34,822 nt of DNA. Origin: Cellulomonas avistercoris. GTDB lineage: Bacteria; Actinomycetota; Actinomycetes; Actinomycetales; Cellulomonadaceae. Positions 1 through 8,453 of this stretch are shown one piece after another; the first letter of the stretch is position 1; every line of letters starts with the position of its first letter. Location: NCBI RefSeq assembly GCF_014836445.1, contig NZ_JACSQV010000005.1, positions 132,806 to 167,627 of the forward strand. The letters are read 5' to 3'. The notes below the pieces were generated by a model that worked only from the letters and a program-made list of their open reading frames with translations, made no database searches and was not told where the DNA came from. The position numbers and the translations under genes are program-made.

Positions 1-4
1 GGGG

Positions 5-27
5 CCCCCCCCCCCCCCCCCCCCCCC
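5..27. repeat. C23 homopolymer tract
   Basis: An uninterrupted run of 23 C residues flanked by GGGG and GGG, lying 3' of ppdK in the 74 bases before its stop codon. The same bases contain two loose 15-base direct repeats (31-45 and 60-74, 13 of 15 identical). No gene or clear terminator is seen here. Two shorter C tracts occur elsewhere in the window. The exact length may be a sequencing or assembly estimate. Confidence 0.85.
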
Positions 28-74
28 GGGTCCGGCGCGCTCGGCGTGGTGGGCCTGCGTTCGGCGCGGTCGGC

Positions 75-2789
75 TCAGCGGGCGTCGGCGCCGTCGTGCT
101 CGACGGCCGCGCGTCCGGCCTCGAGACGTGCGACCGGCACGCGGAACGGGGAGCAGGACACGTAGTCCAGCCCGACGGAGTCGAAGAACCGGATGGACTC
201 CGGGTCGCCGCCGTGCTCGCCGCAGACGCCGAGCGTGAGGTCCGGCCGGGTCGCCCGGCCGCGCTCCGCCGCGACCTTCACGAGCTCCCCGACACCGCGG
301 ACGTCGATCGTCTCGAACGGCGACACCGACAGCACGCCGTTCGCGGCGTACTGCGAGAAGAACGCGCCCTCGACGTCGTCCCGGCTGAAGCCCCACGTCG
401 TCTGCGTGAGGTCGTTCGTGCCGAACGAGAAGAACTGGGCCTGCGTCGCGAGGCGGTCCGCCGTGAGCGCCGCGCGCGGCAGCTCGATCATGCAGCCGAC
501 GGGCAGGTCCACGGTGACGCCCTGCTCGGCGCTCACCTCCGCCATGATCGACAGCGCGCGGTCGCGGACCAGCCGCAGCTCCTGCACCGAGGCCACCAGC
601 GGGACCATGATCTCCGCGTGCGGGTGACCGCCGGCGGCGAGCCGCGCGGCGACCGCCTCGGCGATCGCGCGGATCTGCAGGTCGAACAGCCCCGGCACGA
701 CGAGCCCGAGCCGCACGCCGCGCAGCCCCAGCATGGGGTTCGCCTCGTGCATGCGGCGCACGGCCGCGAGCAGCGTGACGTCCCGCTCGTCGACCTTGCC
801 GCGCTCGGCCGCCAGCGCGACCTTGACGGACAGCTCCGTGAGGTCGGGCAGGAACTCGTGCAGCGGCGGGTCGATGAGCCGGATGGTCGTCGGCAGGCCG
901 TCCATCTCGGCGAGCAGGTCCGTGAAGTCCTGACGCTGCAGCGGCAGCAGCGCGTCGAGGGCGGCCGTGCGCTCGGCGTCGTCCGCCGCGAGCACCACGC
1001 GCTCGACCAGCACGCGCCGCTCGCCGAGGAACATGTGCTCCGTGCGGCACAGCCCGATGCCCTCCGCGCCCAGGCTGCGGGCGCGCAGGGCGTCCTCGGC
1101 CGTGTCCGCGTTGGCGTGGACCCGCAGCCGGCGCGTCGCGTCGGCGTGCTCGAGGATGCGGTGGACGGCCCGCACCAGGTCACGCGTCTCGTCGTCCGGC
1201 GCCTCCGCGAGCGCGACGTCCAGACCGTCCTCGAGGTAGCGCTGCACGGGCGAGGGCACGACGGGGACGTCGCCGAGGAAGACCTCGCCGGTGGTGCCGT
1301 CGATCGCGATGACGTCACCCTCGTTGACGGTGTGCCCGCGGGTCGTCATGGAGCGGGCGGCCGAGTCGACCACGAGCTCCTCGGCGCCGACGACGCACGT
1401 GCGTCCCATGCCGCGGGCGACGACCGCGGCGTGCGACGTCTTGCCGCCGCGCGCCGTCAGGACGCCCACCGCGGCGATCATGCCGCCGAGGTCGTCCGGG
1501 TTCGTCTCGCGCCGCACGAGCACGACGTCCTTGCCCTCGGACGCCCACTGCTGGGCGGTCTCCGGGTCGAAGACCGCCATGCCCACGGCCGCCCCGGGCG
1601 AGGCGGGCATCGCCTTGGTCAGCAGCACGCGGTCCGCGCCGTCCCCGGGGGCGAACTGCGGGAACTGCAGCTGCGAGAGCTGGGCACCGGTGACGCGGGA
1701 CAGCGCCTCGTCCATCGTGATGAGGTGCTCGTCGACCAGCTGGCACGCGATACGGAACGCCGCGGGCGCCGTGCGCTTGCCGACGCGCGTCTGCAGCATC
1801 CAGAGCTTGCCGCGCTCGATCGTGAACTCGATGTCGCACAGGTCGCGGTAGTGCGTCTCGAGGCGGCGCATGGCCTGGAGCAGCTCGGCGTGCGCCGCGG
1901 GGTCCACGTCCTCGAGGTCGGCGAGGGACAGCGTGTTGCGGATGCCCGCCACGACGTCCTCGCCCTGCGCGTTGACGAGGTAGTCGCCGAACTCGCCGGT
2001 GCGTCCCGACGCCGGGTCGCGCGTGAACGCCACCCCCGTGCCGGAGGTCGGCCCGAGGTTGCCGAAGACCATGGTGCAGACGTTCACGGCGGTGCCGAGG
2101 TCGTCGGGGATGCGCTCCTTGCGCCGGTACAGCTGCGCACGCTCGGTGCCCCAGGAGTCGAAGACCGCCACGATGGCCATGTCGAGCTGCTCGCGCGGGT
2201 GCTGAGGGAACTCACGGCCGGACTCGTCGCGCACGATCTGCTTGTACGTGTCGACCAGGGTGCGCAGGTCGGCGGCGTCGAGGTCGACGTCGGCGGTGAC
2301 GCCGCGCGCGGCCTTCGCCTTGTCCAGCGCGTCGGCGAAGAGGTCGCCGTCGATGTCGAGCACGGTGCGGCCGAACATCTGGATCAGGCGCCGGTAGGAG
2401 TCCCACGCGAAGCGCTCGTCGCCGGAGAGCGCCGCCAGGCCCTGGACGGACGCGTCGTTGAGGCCGACGTTGAGGACCGTCTCCATCATCCCGGGCATCG
2501 AGAACTTCGCTCCCGAGCGCACGGAGACCAGCAGCGGCTCGTGGAAGTCACCGAGCCGGCGGCCCAGCTGGTCCTCGAGGTGGCGCACCGCCATGGTCAC
2601 CTCGACCCGCAGCTCGGGCGGCACCGCGCCCGTGCGCATGTAGGCGCGGCACGCCTCGGTGGTGATGGTGAAGCCGGGCGGTACCGGCAGTCCCAGACGG
2701 GTCATCTCGGCGAGGTTCGCACCCTTGCCGCCGAGCAGGTCCTTCTGGTCCTTGTCGCCCTCGCTGAAGTCCTTGACGTAACGAGCCAT
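75..2789 (-). CDS. ppdK: Pyruvate, phosphate dikinase
   Basis: Interconverts pyruvate, ATP and phosphate with PEP, AMP and pyrophosphate in the cytosol, at the glycolysis/gluconeogenesis branch point. The protein is 904 residues, close to the family norm of about 880. The N-terminal nucleotide-binding part opens with GGKGANLAEM. The swivelling phosphohistidine domain carries GGKTSHAAVVARGMGR with the catalytic His at residue 453, almost exactly where the well-studied clostridial enzyme has it (His455). The C-terminal PEP-binding barrel holds GVCGEHGGDPESI, with the conserved Cys at residue 856. The ATG at 2789 was chosen because GGAGGA sits just upstream and the protein begins with the family-typical MARYVKDFSEG. 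The reading frame stays open further upstream but has no family similarity there. It diverges from phoH. I see no convincing -10 box for it in the shared 232-base gap. Confidence 0.96.
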   Translation of the reverse strand: MARYVKDFSEGDKDQKDLLGGKGANLAEMTRLGLPVPPGFTITTEACRAYMRTGAVPPELRVEVTMAVRHLEDQLGRRLGDFHEPLLVSVRSGAKFSMPGMMETVLNVGLNDASVQGLAALSGDERFAWDSYRRLIQMFGRTVLDIDGDLFADALDKAKAARGVTADVDLDAADLRTLVDTYKQIVRDESGREFPQHPREQLDMAIVAVFDSWGTERAQLYRRKERIPDDLGTAVNVCTMVFGNLGPTSGTGVAFTRDPASGRTGEFGDYLVNAQGEDVVAGIRNTLSLADLEDVDPAAHAELLQAMRRLETHYRDLCDIEFTIERGKLWMLQTRVGKRTAPAAFRIACQLVDEHLITMDEALSRVTGAQLSQLQFPQFAPGDGADRVLLTKAMPASPGAAVGMAVFDPETAQQWASEGKDVVLVRRETNPDDLGGMIAAVGVLTARGGKTSHAAVVARGMGRTCVVGAEELVVDSAARSMTTRGHTVNEGDVIAIDGTTGEVFLGDVPVVPSPVQRYLEDGLDVALAEAPDDETRDLVRAVHRILEHADATRRLRVHANADTAEDALRARSLGAEGIGLCRTEHMFLGERRVLVERVVLAADDAERTAALDALLPLQRQDFTDLLAEMDGLPTTIRLIDPPLHEFLPDLTELSVKVALAAERGKVDERDVTLLAAVRRMHEANPMLGLRGVRLGLVVPGLFDLQIRAIAEAVAARLAAGGHPHAEIMVPLVASVQELRLVRDRALSIMAEVSAEQGVTVDLPVGCMIELPRAALTADRLATQAQFFSFGTNDLTQTTWGFSRDDVEGAFFSQYAANGVLSVSPFETIDVRGVGELVKVAAERGRATRPDLTLGVCGEHGGDPESIRFFDSVGLDYVSCSPFRVPVARLEAGRAAVEHDGADAR

Positions 2790-2954
2790 GGGGCTTCCTC
2801 CGTCGTCCGCAGTCGCCGGGCTCCGTTGCCCGAGGTCCTCCACCCAGTGTTCTCCCGACCCGACGGTGCCGCCCGGGGACGAAGGGCCCAGCCGGCGCCG
2901 CCGGGGCGACCCGTGCACCGCGGCGCCGGATCCCCCGACCGGTGCGTGGAGCCG

Positions 2955-2960
2955 TAGGAT
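2955..2960 (+). promoter_or_regulatory. Candidate phoH -10 box (TAGGAT)
   Basis: TAGGAT fits the actinobacterial TAnnnT -10 consensus and is the only TA-containing hexamer in the ppdK-phoH gap. Transcription would start near 2967, giving a leader of about 55 bases before the phoH ATG. No clear -35 is visible. Confidence 0.5.
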
Positions 2961-3021
2961 GGTGGGGTGCCCGCCGGAGGGCACGCGTCGAGAGAAGGAG
3001 CGCACGGCAACCGCCGAGCAC

Positions 3022-4023
3022 ATGGCCGAGTCCAGCCCCGCACCCAGCGTCCCCGAGTCCCGGCACGCGCGCATCGAGCACCGCATCACCGTCCCGTCGG
3101 ACGTGTCGATGGTCGAGCTGCTCGGCCTGCGCGACGAGGTCCTGCGCAGCATCGAGGACGGCTTCCCGGCCGTCGACGTCCACGTCCGCGGCAACGAGGT
3201 GAACCTCGCCGGCTCGGCCGGTGACGTCGCCCTCGTCACGCGTCTCGTCGACGAGCTCGTCGAGATGGCCGCCGCCGGCACACCGCTGAGCCCCGACGTG
3301 GTCGCTCGCTCGGTCGTCATGCTGACCGACGCCGCCGCCGCCAGGCCCGCCGACGTCCTGACGTTCAACATCCTGTCCTCGCGCGGGCGCACGATCCGGC
3401 CCAAGACCGCGGGTCAGAAGGACTACGTCGAGGCGATCGAGCGCAACACCGTCACGTTCGGCATCGGCCCGGCGGGCACCGGTAAGACGTACCTCGCGAT
3501 GGCCAAGGCCGTGCAGGCGCTGCAGGCGCGCAAGGTCAACCGCATCGTGCTGACCCGACCCGCGGTCGAGGCCGGCGAGCGGCTGGGGTTCCTGCCCGGC
3601 TCCCTGGCGGACAAGATCGACCCGTACCTGCGCCCGCTGTACGACGCGCTGCACGACATGGTGGACCCCGAGTCGATCCCGCGGCTCATGGAGGCGGGCA
3701 CGATCGAGGTCGCACCGCTGGCGTACATGCGCGGCCGCACGCTCAACGACGCGTTCATCATCCTCGACGAGGCGCAGAACACCTCCGTCGAGCAGATGAA
3801 GATGTTCCTCACGCGGCTCGGCTTCGGGTCCAAGGTCGTCGTCACCGGCGACGTCACGCAGGTGGACCTCCCCAGCAGCACCACGTCGGGCCTGCGGGTC
3901 GTCGAGCAGATCCTCGGCGGCGTCGACGACGTGGAGTTCTGCCGTCTGACGTCCTCCGACGTCGTCCGGCACCGCCTGGTGGGGGAGATCATCGACGCGT
4001 ACGCGAGGTGGGACAGGTCATGA
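3022..4023 (+). CDS. ybeZ: PhoH-like ATPase (YbeZ type)
   Basis: A 333-residue PhoH-family P-loop ATPase. The N-terminal 100 residues form the small KH-like region typical of bacterial PhoH. The Walker A motif GPAGTGKT is at about 149-156, and a Walker B motif with the family signature ILDEAQNTS is near 247-256. The family has been linked to RNA metabolism together with the RNase YbeY, encoded next; its substrate is not firmly established. Start choice is awkward. A strong AGAAGGAG lies at 2993-3000, but the first good in-frame ATG is at 3022, 21 bases away, which is too far for normal pairing. The residues after 3022 resemble other actinobacterial PhoH N-termini. The stop codon overlaps the ybeY start in an ATGA, so it heads a translationally coupled block with ybeY, the CBS gene and era. 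Confidence 0.92.
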   Translation: MAESSPAPSVPESRHARIEHRITVPSDVSMVELLGLRDEVLRSIEDGFPAVDVHVRGNEVNLAGSAGDVALVTRLVDELVEMAAAGTPLSPDVVARSVVMLTDAAAARPADVLTFNILSSRGRTIRPKTAGQKDYVEAIERNTVTFGIGPAGTGKTYLAMAKAVQALQARKVNRIVLTRPAVEAGERLGFLPGSLADKIDPYLRPLYDALHDMVDPESIPRLMEAGTIEVAPLAYMRGRTLNDAFIILDEAQNTSVEQMKMFLTRLGFGSKVVVTGDVTQVDLPSSTTSGLRVVEQILGGVDDVEFCRLTSSDVVRHRLVGEIIDAYARWDRS

Positions 4024-4472
4024 GCGTCGAGGTCAGCAACGAGTCCGGCGTCGAGGTCGACGAGGCCGAGTTCGCGGCGCTCGGGCGGTACGTCCTGGAC
4101 GCCATGCACGTGCACCCGCAGGCGGACCTGTTCGTCCGGCTGGTCGACACGGCCACGATGACGGACCTGCACGTGCGGTGGATGGACGAGCCGGGACCGA
4201 CCGACGTGCTGTCCTTCCCGATGGACGAGCTGCGGCCCGGCCGTGAGGGCGAGCCCGCCGGGCCCGGCGTGCTCGGCGACGTCGTGCTGTGCCCCGAGGT
4301 CGCGGCCACCCAGGCCCGCGCCGCGGGTCACTCGACGGCCGAGGAGATGCTGCTGCTCACCACGCACGGCATCCTGCACCTGCTCGGGTACGACCATGCG
4401 GAGCCGGACGAGGAGAAGGAGATGTTCGCGCTGCAGCGGCGCCTGCTCCTCACGTTCCTGGCCGGCCGATGA
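4020..4472 (+). CDS. ybeY: Endoribonuclease YbeY
   Basis: A 150-residue UPF0054 metalloprotein. Members are single-strand endoribonucleases used in 16S rRNA 3'-end maturation and late 70S ribosome quality control. The zinc-binding signature [11 protein letters not shown] gives the ligands His116, His120 and His126 in the HxxxHxxxxxH pattern. The conserved strand [11 protein letters not shown] precedes it. The ATG at 4020 is chosen over the upstream in-frame GTG at 4008 because it forms a four-base ATGA overlap with phoH, the same arrangement found at the next two junctions. Its place between PhoH and CorC/Era matches many bacteria and points to a shared RNA and ribosome role. Confidence 0.95.
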   Translation: MSVEVSNESGVEVDEAEFAALGRYVLDAMHVHPQADLFVRLVDTATMTDLHVRWMDEPGPTDVLSFPMDELRPGREGEPAGPGVLGDVVLCPEVAATQARAAGHSTAEEMLLLTTHGILHLLGYDHAEPDEEKEMFALQRRLLLTFLAGR

Positions 4473-5851
4473 GCGGCGTCCCCGTCGCCCTTCTCGTCAC
4501 CGTCGCGCTGGTCGGGATCGTCCTGGCCGCTGCGCTGTCTGCGGGCGAGGTCGCGGTCCTGCGCGTGACGCGGGCGCGCGTCACCGAGCTCGAGAGCGAG
4601 CGCCCGGGCGCGGCGGCACGCGTGCGCCGGCTCGTCGACGACCCGACGCGCGTCACGGCCGCGGCGGCGTTCGTCCGGCTCCTCGGCGAGATGACGGCGA
4701 CCGTGTGCCTCACGCTGGCCATCAGCGCCGGCAGCCTGTCGTGGTGGGCCACGGCGCTCCTGGCGATCGCCGCGTGCGCCGTCGTCGCGTTCCTGCTGGT
4801 GCGGGTCAGCCCCCGCAGCATGGGCCGGCGCCACCCCGTCGGCGTGCTGGCGAGCCTGTCGCGCCTGCTGCTGGCGGTCACGGTGCTGGCCGGTGGCGTC
4901 GGGCGGCGCGCCGACCCGTCGGCGTCGACGAGCGAGCAGGACGACGCCGAGCTGCGGGACATGGTCGAGCGGGTCAGCGAGTCCGACGCGATCGAGGAGA
5001 ACGAGCGCGAGATGTTCCGCTCGGTCCTCGAGCTGGGGGACACGCTCACGCGCGAGGTGATGGTGCCGCGCACCGACATGATCACGACGCAGGCGGACAC
5101 GCCGCTGCACAAGGTGCTCGCGCTGCTGCTGCGCTCGGGCTTCTCGCGCGTCCCCGTGGTGGGGGAGTCGGTCGACGACGTCGTCGGCGTGCTCTACCTC
5201 AAGGACATCGTGCGTCGCATCCCGGCGCGCGGTGCGGCGGACGTCGTGAACGGCTCGCTCGGCGACGACGACCCGCTGGACGCGCCCGCGTCGTCGCTCG
5301 CGCGCCCCGCGGTGTACGTGCCCGAGTCCAAGCCGGTCGACGAGCTGCTGCTGGAGCTGCGCGACGGGTCGAGCCACATCGCGCTCGTGGTCGACGAGTA
5401 CGGCGGGATCGCCGGGCTCGTGACCATCGAGGACGCGCTGGAGGAGATCGTCGGCGAGCTCACCGACGAGCACGACGCGACCGCCCCGGTCGTCGAGGAG
5501 CTCGGGGACGGCGGCTTCCGCGTCCCGGCGCGCATGAGCCGCGACGAGCTGGGCGACCTGTTCGGCATCGACGTCGAGGACGAGGACGTCGACACCGCCG
5601 CGGGCCTGCTCGCCAAGGCGCTGGGCAAGGTCCCGCTGCCGGGCTCGGTGGGCGAGATCCACGGGCTGCGGCTGGAGGCCGAGCGCGTCGAGGGCCGCCG
5701 CAAGCGGCTCGCGACGGTCCTGGTGCACCGCGCCGACGAGCCCGACGACGACGCGACCACGACCCCCGCCCGCGGCCCCACGGCCGCGGGCCCCCCGGCG
5801 GGCGGCCCCCCCCCCCCCCCGCGCGACCACGGCTCGGAGGCCACCCGATGA
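4469..5851 (+). CDS. CorC/HlyC-family CBS-domain membrane protein
   Basis: A 460-residue protein of the CNNM/CorC ('hemolysin C-like') family, usually annotated as a divalent-cation transport or resistance protein. An N-terminal DUF21/CNNM membrane domain (about residues 5-150, with hydrophobic stretches near 5-24, 75-95 and 95-115) is followed by an amphipathic helix rich in Asp/Glu. Two CBS domains lie at about 195-250 (starting [10 protein letters not shown]) and 285-340 ([17 protein letters not shown]), and a CorC_HlyC domain at about 355-430. The C-terminal tail after residue 430 is low complexity: Asp/Thr, then Pro/Gly, including five prolines encoded by a C15 tract. The start overlaps ybeY and the stop overlaps era, both as ATGA. 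As written the frame ends exactly at the coupled era start, which argues that the tract length shown is the functional one. Confidence 0.93.
   Translation: MSGVPVALLVTVALVGIVLAAALSAGEVAVLRVTRARVTELESERPGAAARVRRLVDDPTRVTAAAAFVRLLGEMTATVCLTLAISAGSLSWWATALLAIAACAVVAFLLVRVSPRSMGRRHPVGVLASLSRLLLAVTVLAGGVGRRADPSASTSEQDDAELRDMVERVSESDAIEENEREMFRSVLELGDTLTREVMVPRTDMITTQADTPLHKVLALLLRSGFSRVPVVGESVDDVVGVLYLKDIVRRIPARGAADVVNGSLGDDDPLDAPASSLARPAVYVPESKPVDELLLELRDGSSHIALVVDEYGGIAGLVTIEDALEEIVGELTDEHDATAPVVEELGDGGFRVPARMSRDELGDLFGIDVEDEDVDTAAGLLAKALGKVPLPGSVGEIHGLRLEAERVEGRRKRLATVLVHRADEPDDDATTTPARGPTAAGPPAGGPPPPPRDHGSEATR
5806..5820 (+). repeat. C15 homopolymer tract inside the CBS gene
   Basis: Fifteen consecutive C residues encode the proline run in the CorC-like protein tail, 28 bases before the era start codon. 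Runs of this length are prone to slippage during replication and to miscounting during sequencing. One extra C would move the reading frame into that of era without an intervening stop. Confidence 0.85.
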
Positions 5852-6768
5852 CCCACCGTTCCGGCTTCGCCTGCTTCGTCGGGCGGCCCAACACCGGGAA
5901 GTCGACGCTGACCAACGCGCTCGTCGGGCAGAAGGTCGCCATCACGTCCGGCCGGCCGCAGACCACCCGGCACGTGGTGCGCGGCATCGTGCACCGGGAC
6001 GACGCGCAGCTCGTCCTCGTCGACACCCCGGGGTTGCACCGCCCCCGCACGCTGCTGGGCGAGCGCCTCAACGCGCTCGTGCGCGACACCCTCAGCGAGG
6101 TCGACGTCGTGGGCTTCTGCCTGCCCGCCGACGAGAAGATCGGACCCGGCGACCGCTTCATCGCCGAGCAGCTCGCGCGCCTCGGCACGCCGGGCCGGCC
6201 GGGTGCACCCGTGGTCGCGATCGTGACCAAGACGGACACCGTGCCGCGCGCGCGCCTGGCCGAGCAGCTCATCGCCGTCGACCAGCTGGGGGACTGGGCC
6301 GACATCGTCCCGGTGTCCTCGCGTGACGGCTACCAGGTGGACGTGCTCGCCGACGTGCTCGTCGGGCACCTCCCCGAGGGCCCCGCGCTGTACCCCGAGG
6401 GCGAGCTGACCGACGAGCCCGAGCAGGTGATGGTCGCCGAGCTGGTCCGGGAGGCCGCGCTCGAGGGCGTGCACGACGAGCTGCCGCACTCGCTCGCCGT
6501 CGTCGTCGACGAGATCGTGCCCCGCGACCAGCCGCCGGGCGCCGACGGCCGCCCGCTGCTGGACGTGCGCGTGCACCTGTTCGTCGAGCGCGACAGCCAG
6601 AAGGCGATCGTCATCGGCCGCGGCGGTGCGCGTCTGCGGGACGTCGGCACGCGCGCCCGCACCCAGATCGAGGCGCTGCTCGGCGCCCGCGTGTTCCTCG
6701 ACCTGCACGTGAAGGTGGCGAAGGACTGGCAGCGCGACCCCAAGCAGCTCGGTCGGCTGGGCTTCTGA
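5848..6768 (+). CDS. era: GTPase Era
   Basis: A 306-residue essential GTPase that binds 16S rRNA near its 3' end during 30S subunit assembly. The G1 motif GRPNTGKST is near residue 12, then switch regions with TSGRPQTTRH, G3 DTPGLH near 60 and G4 TKTD near 129. A C-terminal type-2 KH domain contains the RNA-contact loop VIGRGGARLRDVG. Length and domain order match typical Era. The ATG overlaps the stop of the CBS gene (ATGA). The frame continues open far upstream in this GC-rich DNA, but similarity begins at this ATG. It is followed after one base by a hydrolase gene, so the block may extend to 8365. Confidence 0.97.
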   Translation: MTHRSGFACFVGRPNTGKSTLTNALVGQKVAITSGRPQTTRHVVRGIVHRDDAQLVLVDTPGLHRPRTLLGERLNALVRDTLSEVDVVGFCLPADEKIGPGDRFIAEQLARLGTPGRPGAPVVAIVTKTDTVPRARLAEQLIAVDQLGDWADIVPVSSRDGYQVDVLADVLVGHLPEGPALYPEGELTDEPEQVMVAELVREAALEGVHDELPHSLAVVVDEIVPRDQPPGADGRPLLDVRVHLFVERDSQKAIVIGRGGARLRDVGTRARTQIEALLGARVFLDLHVKVAKDWQRDPKQLGRLGF

Positions 6769-6769
6769 C

Positions 6770-8365
6770 GTGGCCGTGACGAGCTCGGGGACGCGGCACG
6801 CGCCGACGTCCCCGGACGGGCACGGCACGCGCTCGGCGCGGCTCTCGTCGGTGTACCGCCTGGTGGCGAGCGTCGCCCTGGGCTCGCTGCTGCTCGCCGT
6901 CGTCGGTGCCGTGACGGGACCGCACTGGGACCCGGGGCCGCTCGAGGAGGGCATCGAGGTCGCGACGGCGGACACGTCGATCGGTGGCGCCCCCGACCTC
7001 GGCAGCTACGAGGTCCGGACCGTGGACGTCTCGGTGCGCCTCGACGGCGCGAGCGTCGGCGCCCGGATCAGCCTGCCGGTCGGGGTGACCGAGCCGGGGC
7101 CCGCGGTGCTGTTCGTGCACGGCGCGGGGACCGGGAGGTCCGTCCAGGCGTTCAAGCGCCAGGCGCACGCGCTCGCCGAGGCGGGCGTCGTGGCGATGGT
7201 CCCGGACAAGCGGCTCGACACGTACACGACGCGGCACCGCGACTACGTCGCGATGGCCGCCGACTACCACCGCTCGCTGGACCTGCTGCGCGACCGGCCC
7301 GAGGTCGACCCCGACCGCGTGGTCGTCTACGCCGAGAGCGAGGGCGCGTGGATCGCGCCCGTCATGGCGGCGGAGGACCCGCGCATCGCGGGTGTCGTGC
7401 TGGTGTCCTCGCCCGTCGTCCCGCCGCGTCAGCAGGCCGCCTTCGCGGTGGACGCCTACCTGCGCAACACCGGCGTGCCGCACGCGGTGTTCCGCGCCAT
7501 CCCGCGCGCGGTGGGCATGTCGATGCCCGGCGGCGGCTTCGAGTACGCCGACTTCGACGTCTCGCCCTGGCAGCGGCGCATGACGCAGCCGCTGCTGGTC
7601 GTCTACGGCACCGCGGACGCCTCGATGCCCATCGTCCAGGGCGCGCTGCAGGTGCGGTCCGACGCCGCGAGCGCCGGCAACACCGCGGTGACCGTGCGCT
7701 ACTACGAGGGCGCCGACCACGGGATCCGGGTCGGTGGCAGCCCGACCCCGGAGTTCCTGCGCGACCTGTCGGGCTGGGTGCTCGGACTGCCCACCACGGG
7801 CGACGGCACGCCGCGGGTGGCGGGCGCGGAACCCACGCAGGCCTACCTCGCCGGTCCGGTCCCGCAGCCGCGGTGGCTCCGCGACGGGACCGCCCTGCTC
7901 GTCCTCGTGCTGGGTGTGCCGGTCCTCATGGTCCTGTGCGGGCTCGCGGTCGGCGCGACACGCGTCGTGCAGCGCACGCCGTGGGGACGGGCGCGCCGGG
8001 ACCCGGCGCGGCAGCCGCCGCGCTTCGCCCCCGGCGTCGCCTGGCGCCTCGCCGCACTCGGGGGAACGACCGTCGCGACGGTCGCGGCGCTCGTGGTCTA
8101 CCTCGTGGCGGTCGCGCGACTCGCGCTGGACTACCAGCGCGACGCGTGGGTCGTGCAGGGCGGCTGGCTCGGCGTGCGGGTCCTGGGCATCAGCGCGGTG
8201 CTGGTCGCCGTGCTGCTCGCGCGCCGGGCGCACGACGCGCGGCTCGACGGCGTGGCGCTCGCACCGGGCGGCGTCCGGCGGGTCGCAGCCGTCGGGGTGC
8301 TGGGCGGATCGGCGGTCCTGCTGGTCGTGCTGGCCTACTGGGGCGTCTTCCAGCTCAACATCTGA
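6770..8365 (+). CDS. Membrane-anchored alpha/beta hydrolase
   Basis: A 531-residue protein with an alpha/beta hydrolase domain held between membrane segments. One hydrophobic segment is near residues 29-50. The catalytic domain spans about 80-340 and carries an oxyanion-type loop FVHGAGTGRS. The nucleophile elbow is AESEG with Ser190, the acid is probably Asp283 (YGTADAS), and the base is His317 (GADHGIR). Four further hydrophobic segments follow near 374-399, 428-450, 468-484 and 506-527. With one N-terminal segment the hydrolase domain should face outside. The elbow has Ala instead of the usual first Gly of GxSxG. The substrate is unknown; the family includes dienelactone hydrolase-like esterases and peptidases. 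The GTG start lies one base after the era stop, so it is probably co-transcribed. Confidence 0.8.
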   Translation: MAVTSSGTRHAPTSPDGHGTRSARLSSVYRLVASVALGSLLLAVVGAVTGPHWDPGPLEEGIEVATADTSIGGAPDLGSYEVRTVDVSVRLDGASVGARISLPVGVTEPGPAVLFVHGAGTGRSVQAFKRQAHALAEAGVVAMVPDKRLDTYTTRHRDYVAMAADYHRSLDLLRDRPEVDPDRVVVYAESEGAWIAPVMAAEDPRIAGVVLVSSPVVPPRQQAAFAVDAYLRNTGVPHAVFRAIPRAVGMSMPGGGFEYADFDVSPWQRRMTQPLLVVYGTADASMPIVQGALQVRSDAASAGNTAVTVRYYEGADHGIRVGGSPTPEFLRDLSGWVLGLPTTGDGTPRVAGAEPTQAYLAGPVPQPRWLRDGTALLVLVLGVPVLMVLCGLAVGATRVVQRTPWGRARRDPARQPPRFAPGVAWRLAALGGTTVATVAALVVYLVAVARLALDYQRDAWVVQGGWLGVRVLGISAVLVAVLLARRAHDARLDGVALAPGGVRRVAAVGVLGGSAVLLVVLAYWGVFQLNI

Positions 8366-8441
8366 GGGTGAACTGGACGGACGCACGTGAACCGCACGCC
8401 TCGCGTGAGGCACCATGTGCCCCGGTTGCTTCTGAGCGAGG

Positions 8442-8447
8442 GACGGT
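8442..8447 (+). promoter_or_regulatory. Weak candidate -10 box for the kinase/Fn3 operon
   Basis: GACGGT keeps the two most informative -10 positions (A2 and T6) and ends exactly six bases before the GTG of the phosphatase gene, the spacing seen at several leaderless starts in this window. There is no -35 at proper spacing. The 88-base gap after the hydrolase gene (8366-8453) is the likeliest place for the operon promoter. Confidence 0.3.
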
Positions 8448-8453
8448 GGTGGC

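Noticed and set aside
31..74. Pair of 15-base direct repeats near the window start
   Set aside because: Only 13 of 15 match in GC-rich simple sequence; not enough for an attachment site or mobile element end.
96..2957. Very long open frame opposite ppdK (over 950 codons)
   Set aside because: It is antisense to a clear enzyme, Arg/Ala/His-rich without any domain, and typical of third-position GC bias opening the complementary frame.
2967..3224. 85-codon GTG frame six bases after TAGGAT, upstream of and overlapping phoH
   Set aside because: The spacing fits the leaderless pattern, but the translation is an Arg-rich shadow of phoH in another frame; noted only as part of the phoH start problem.
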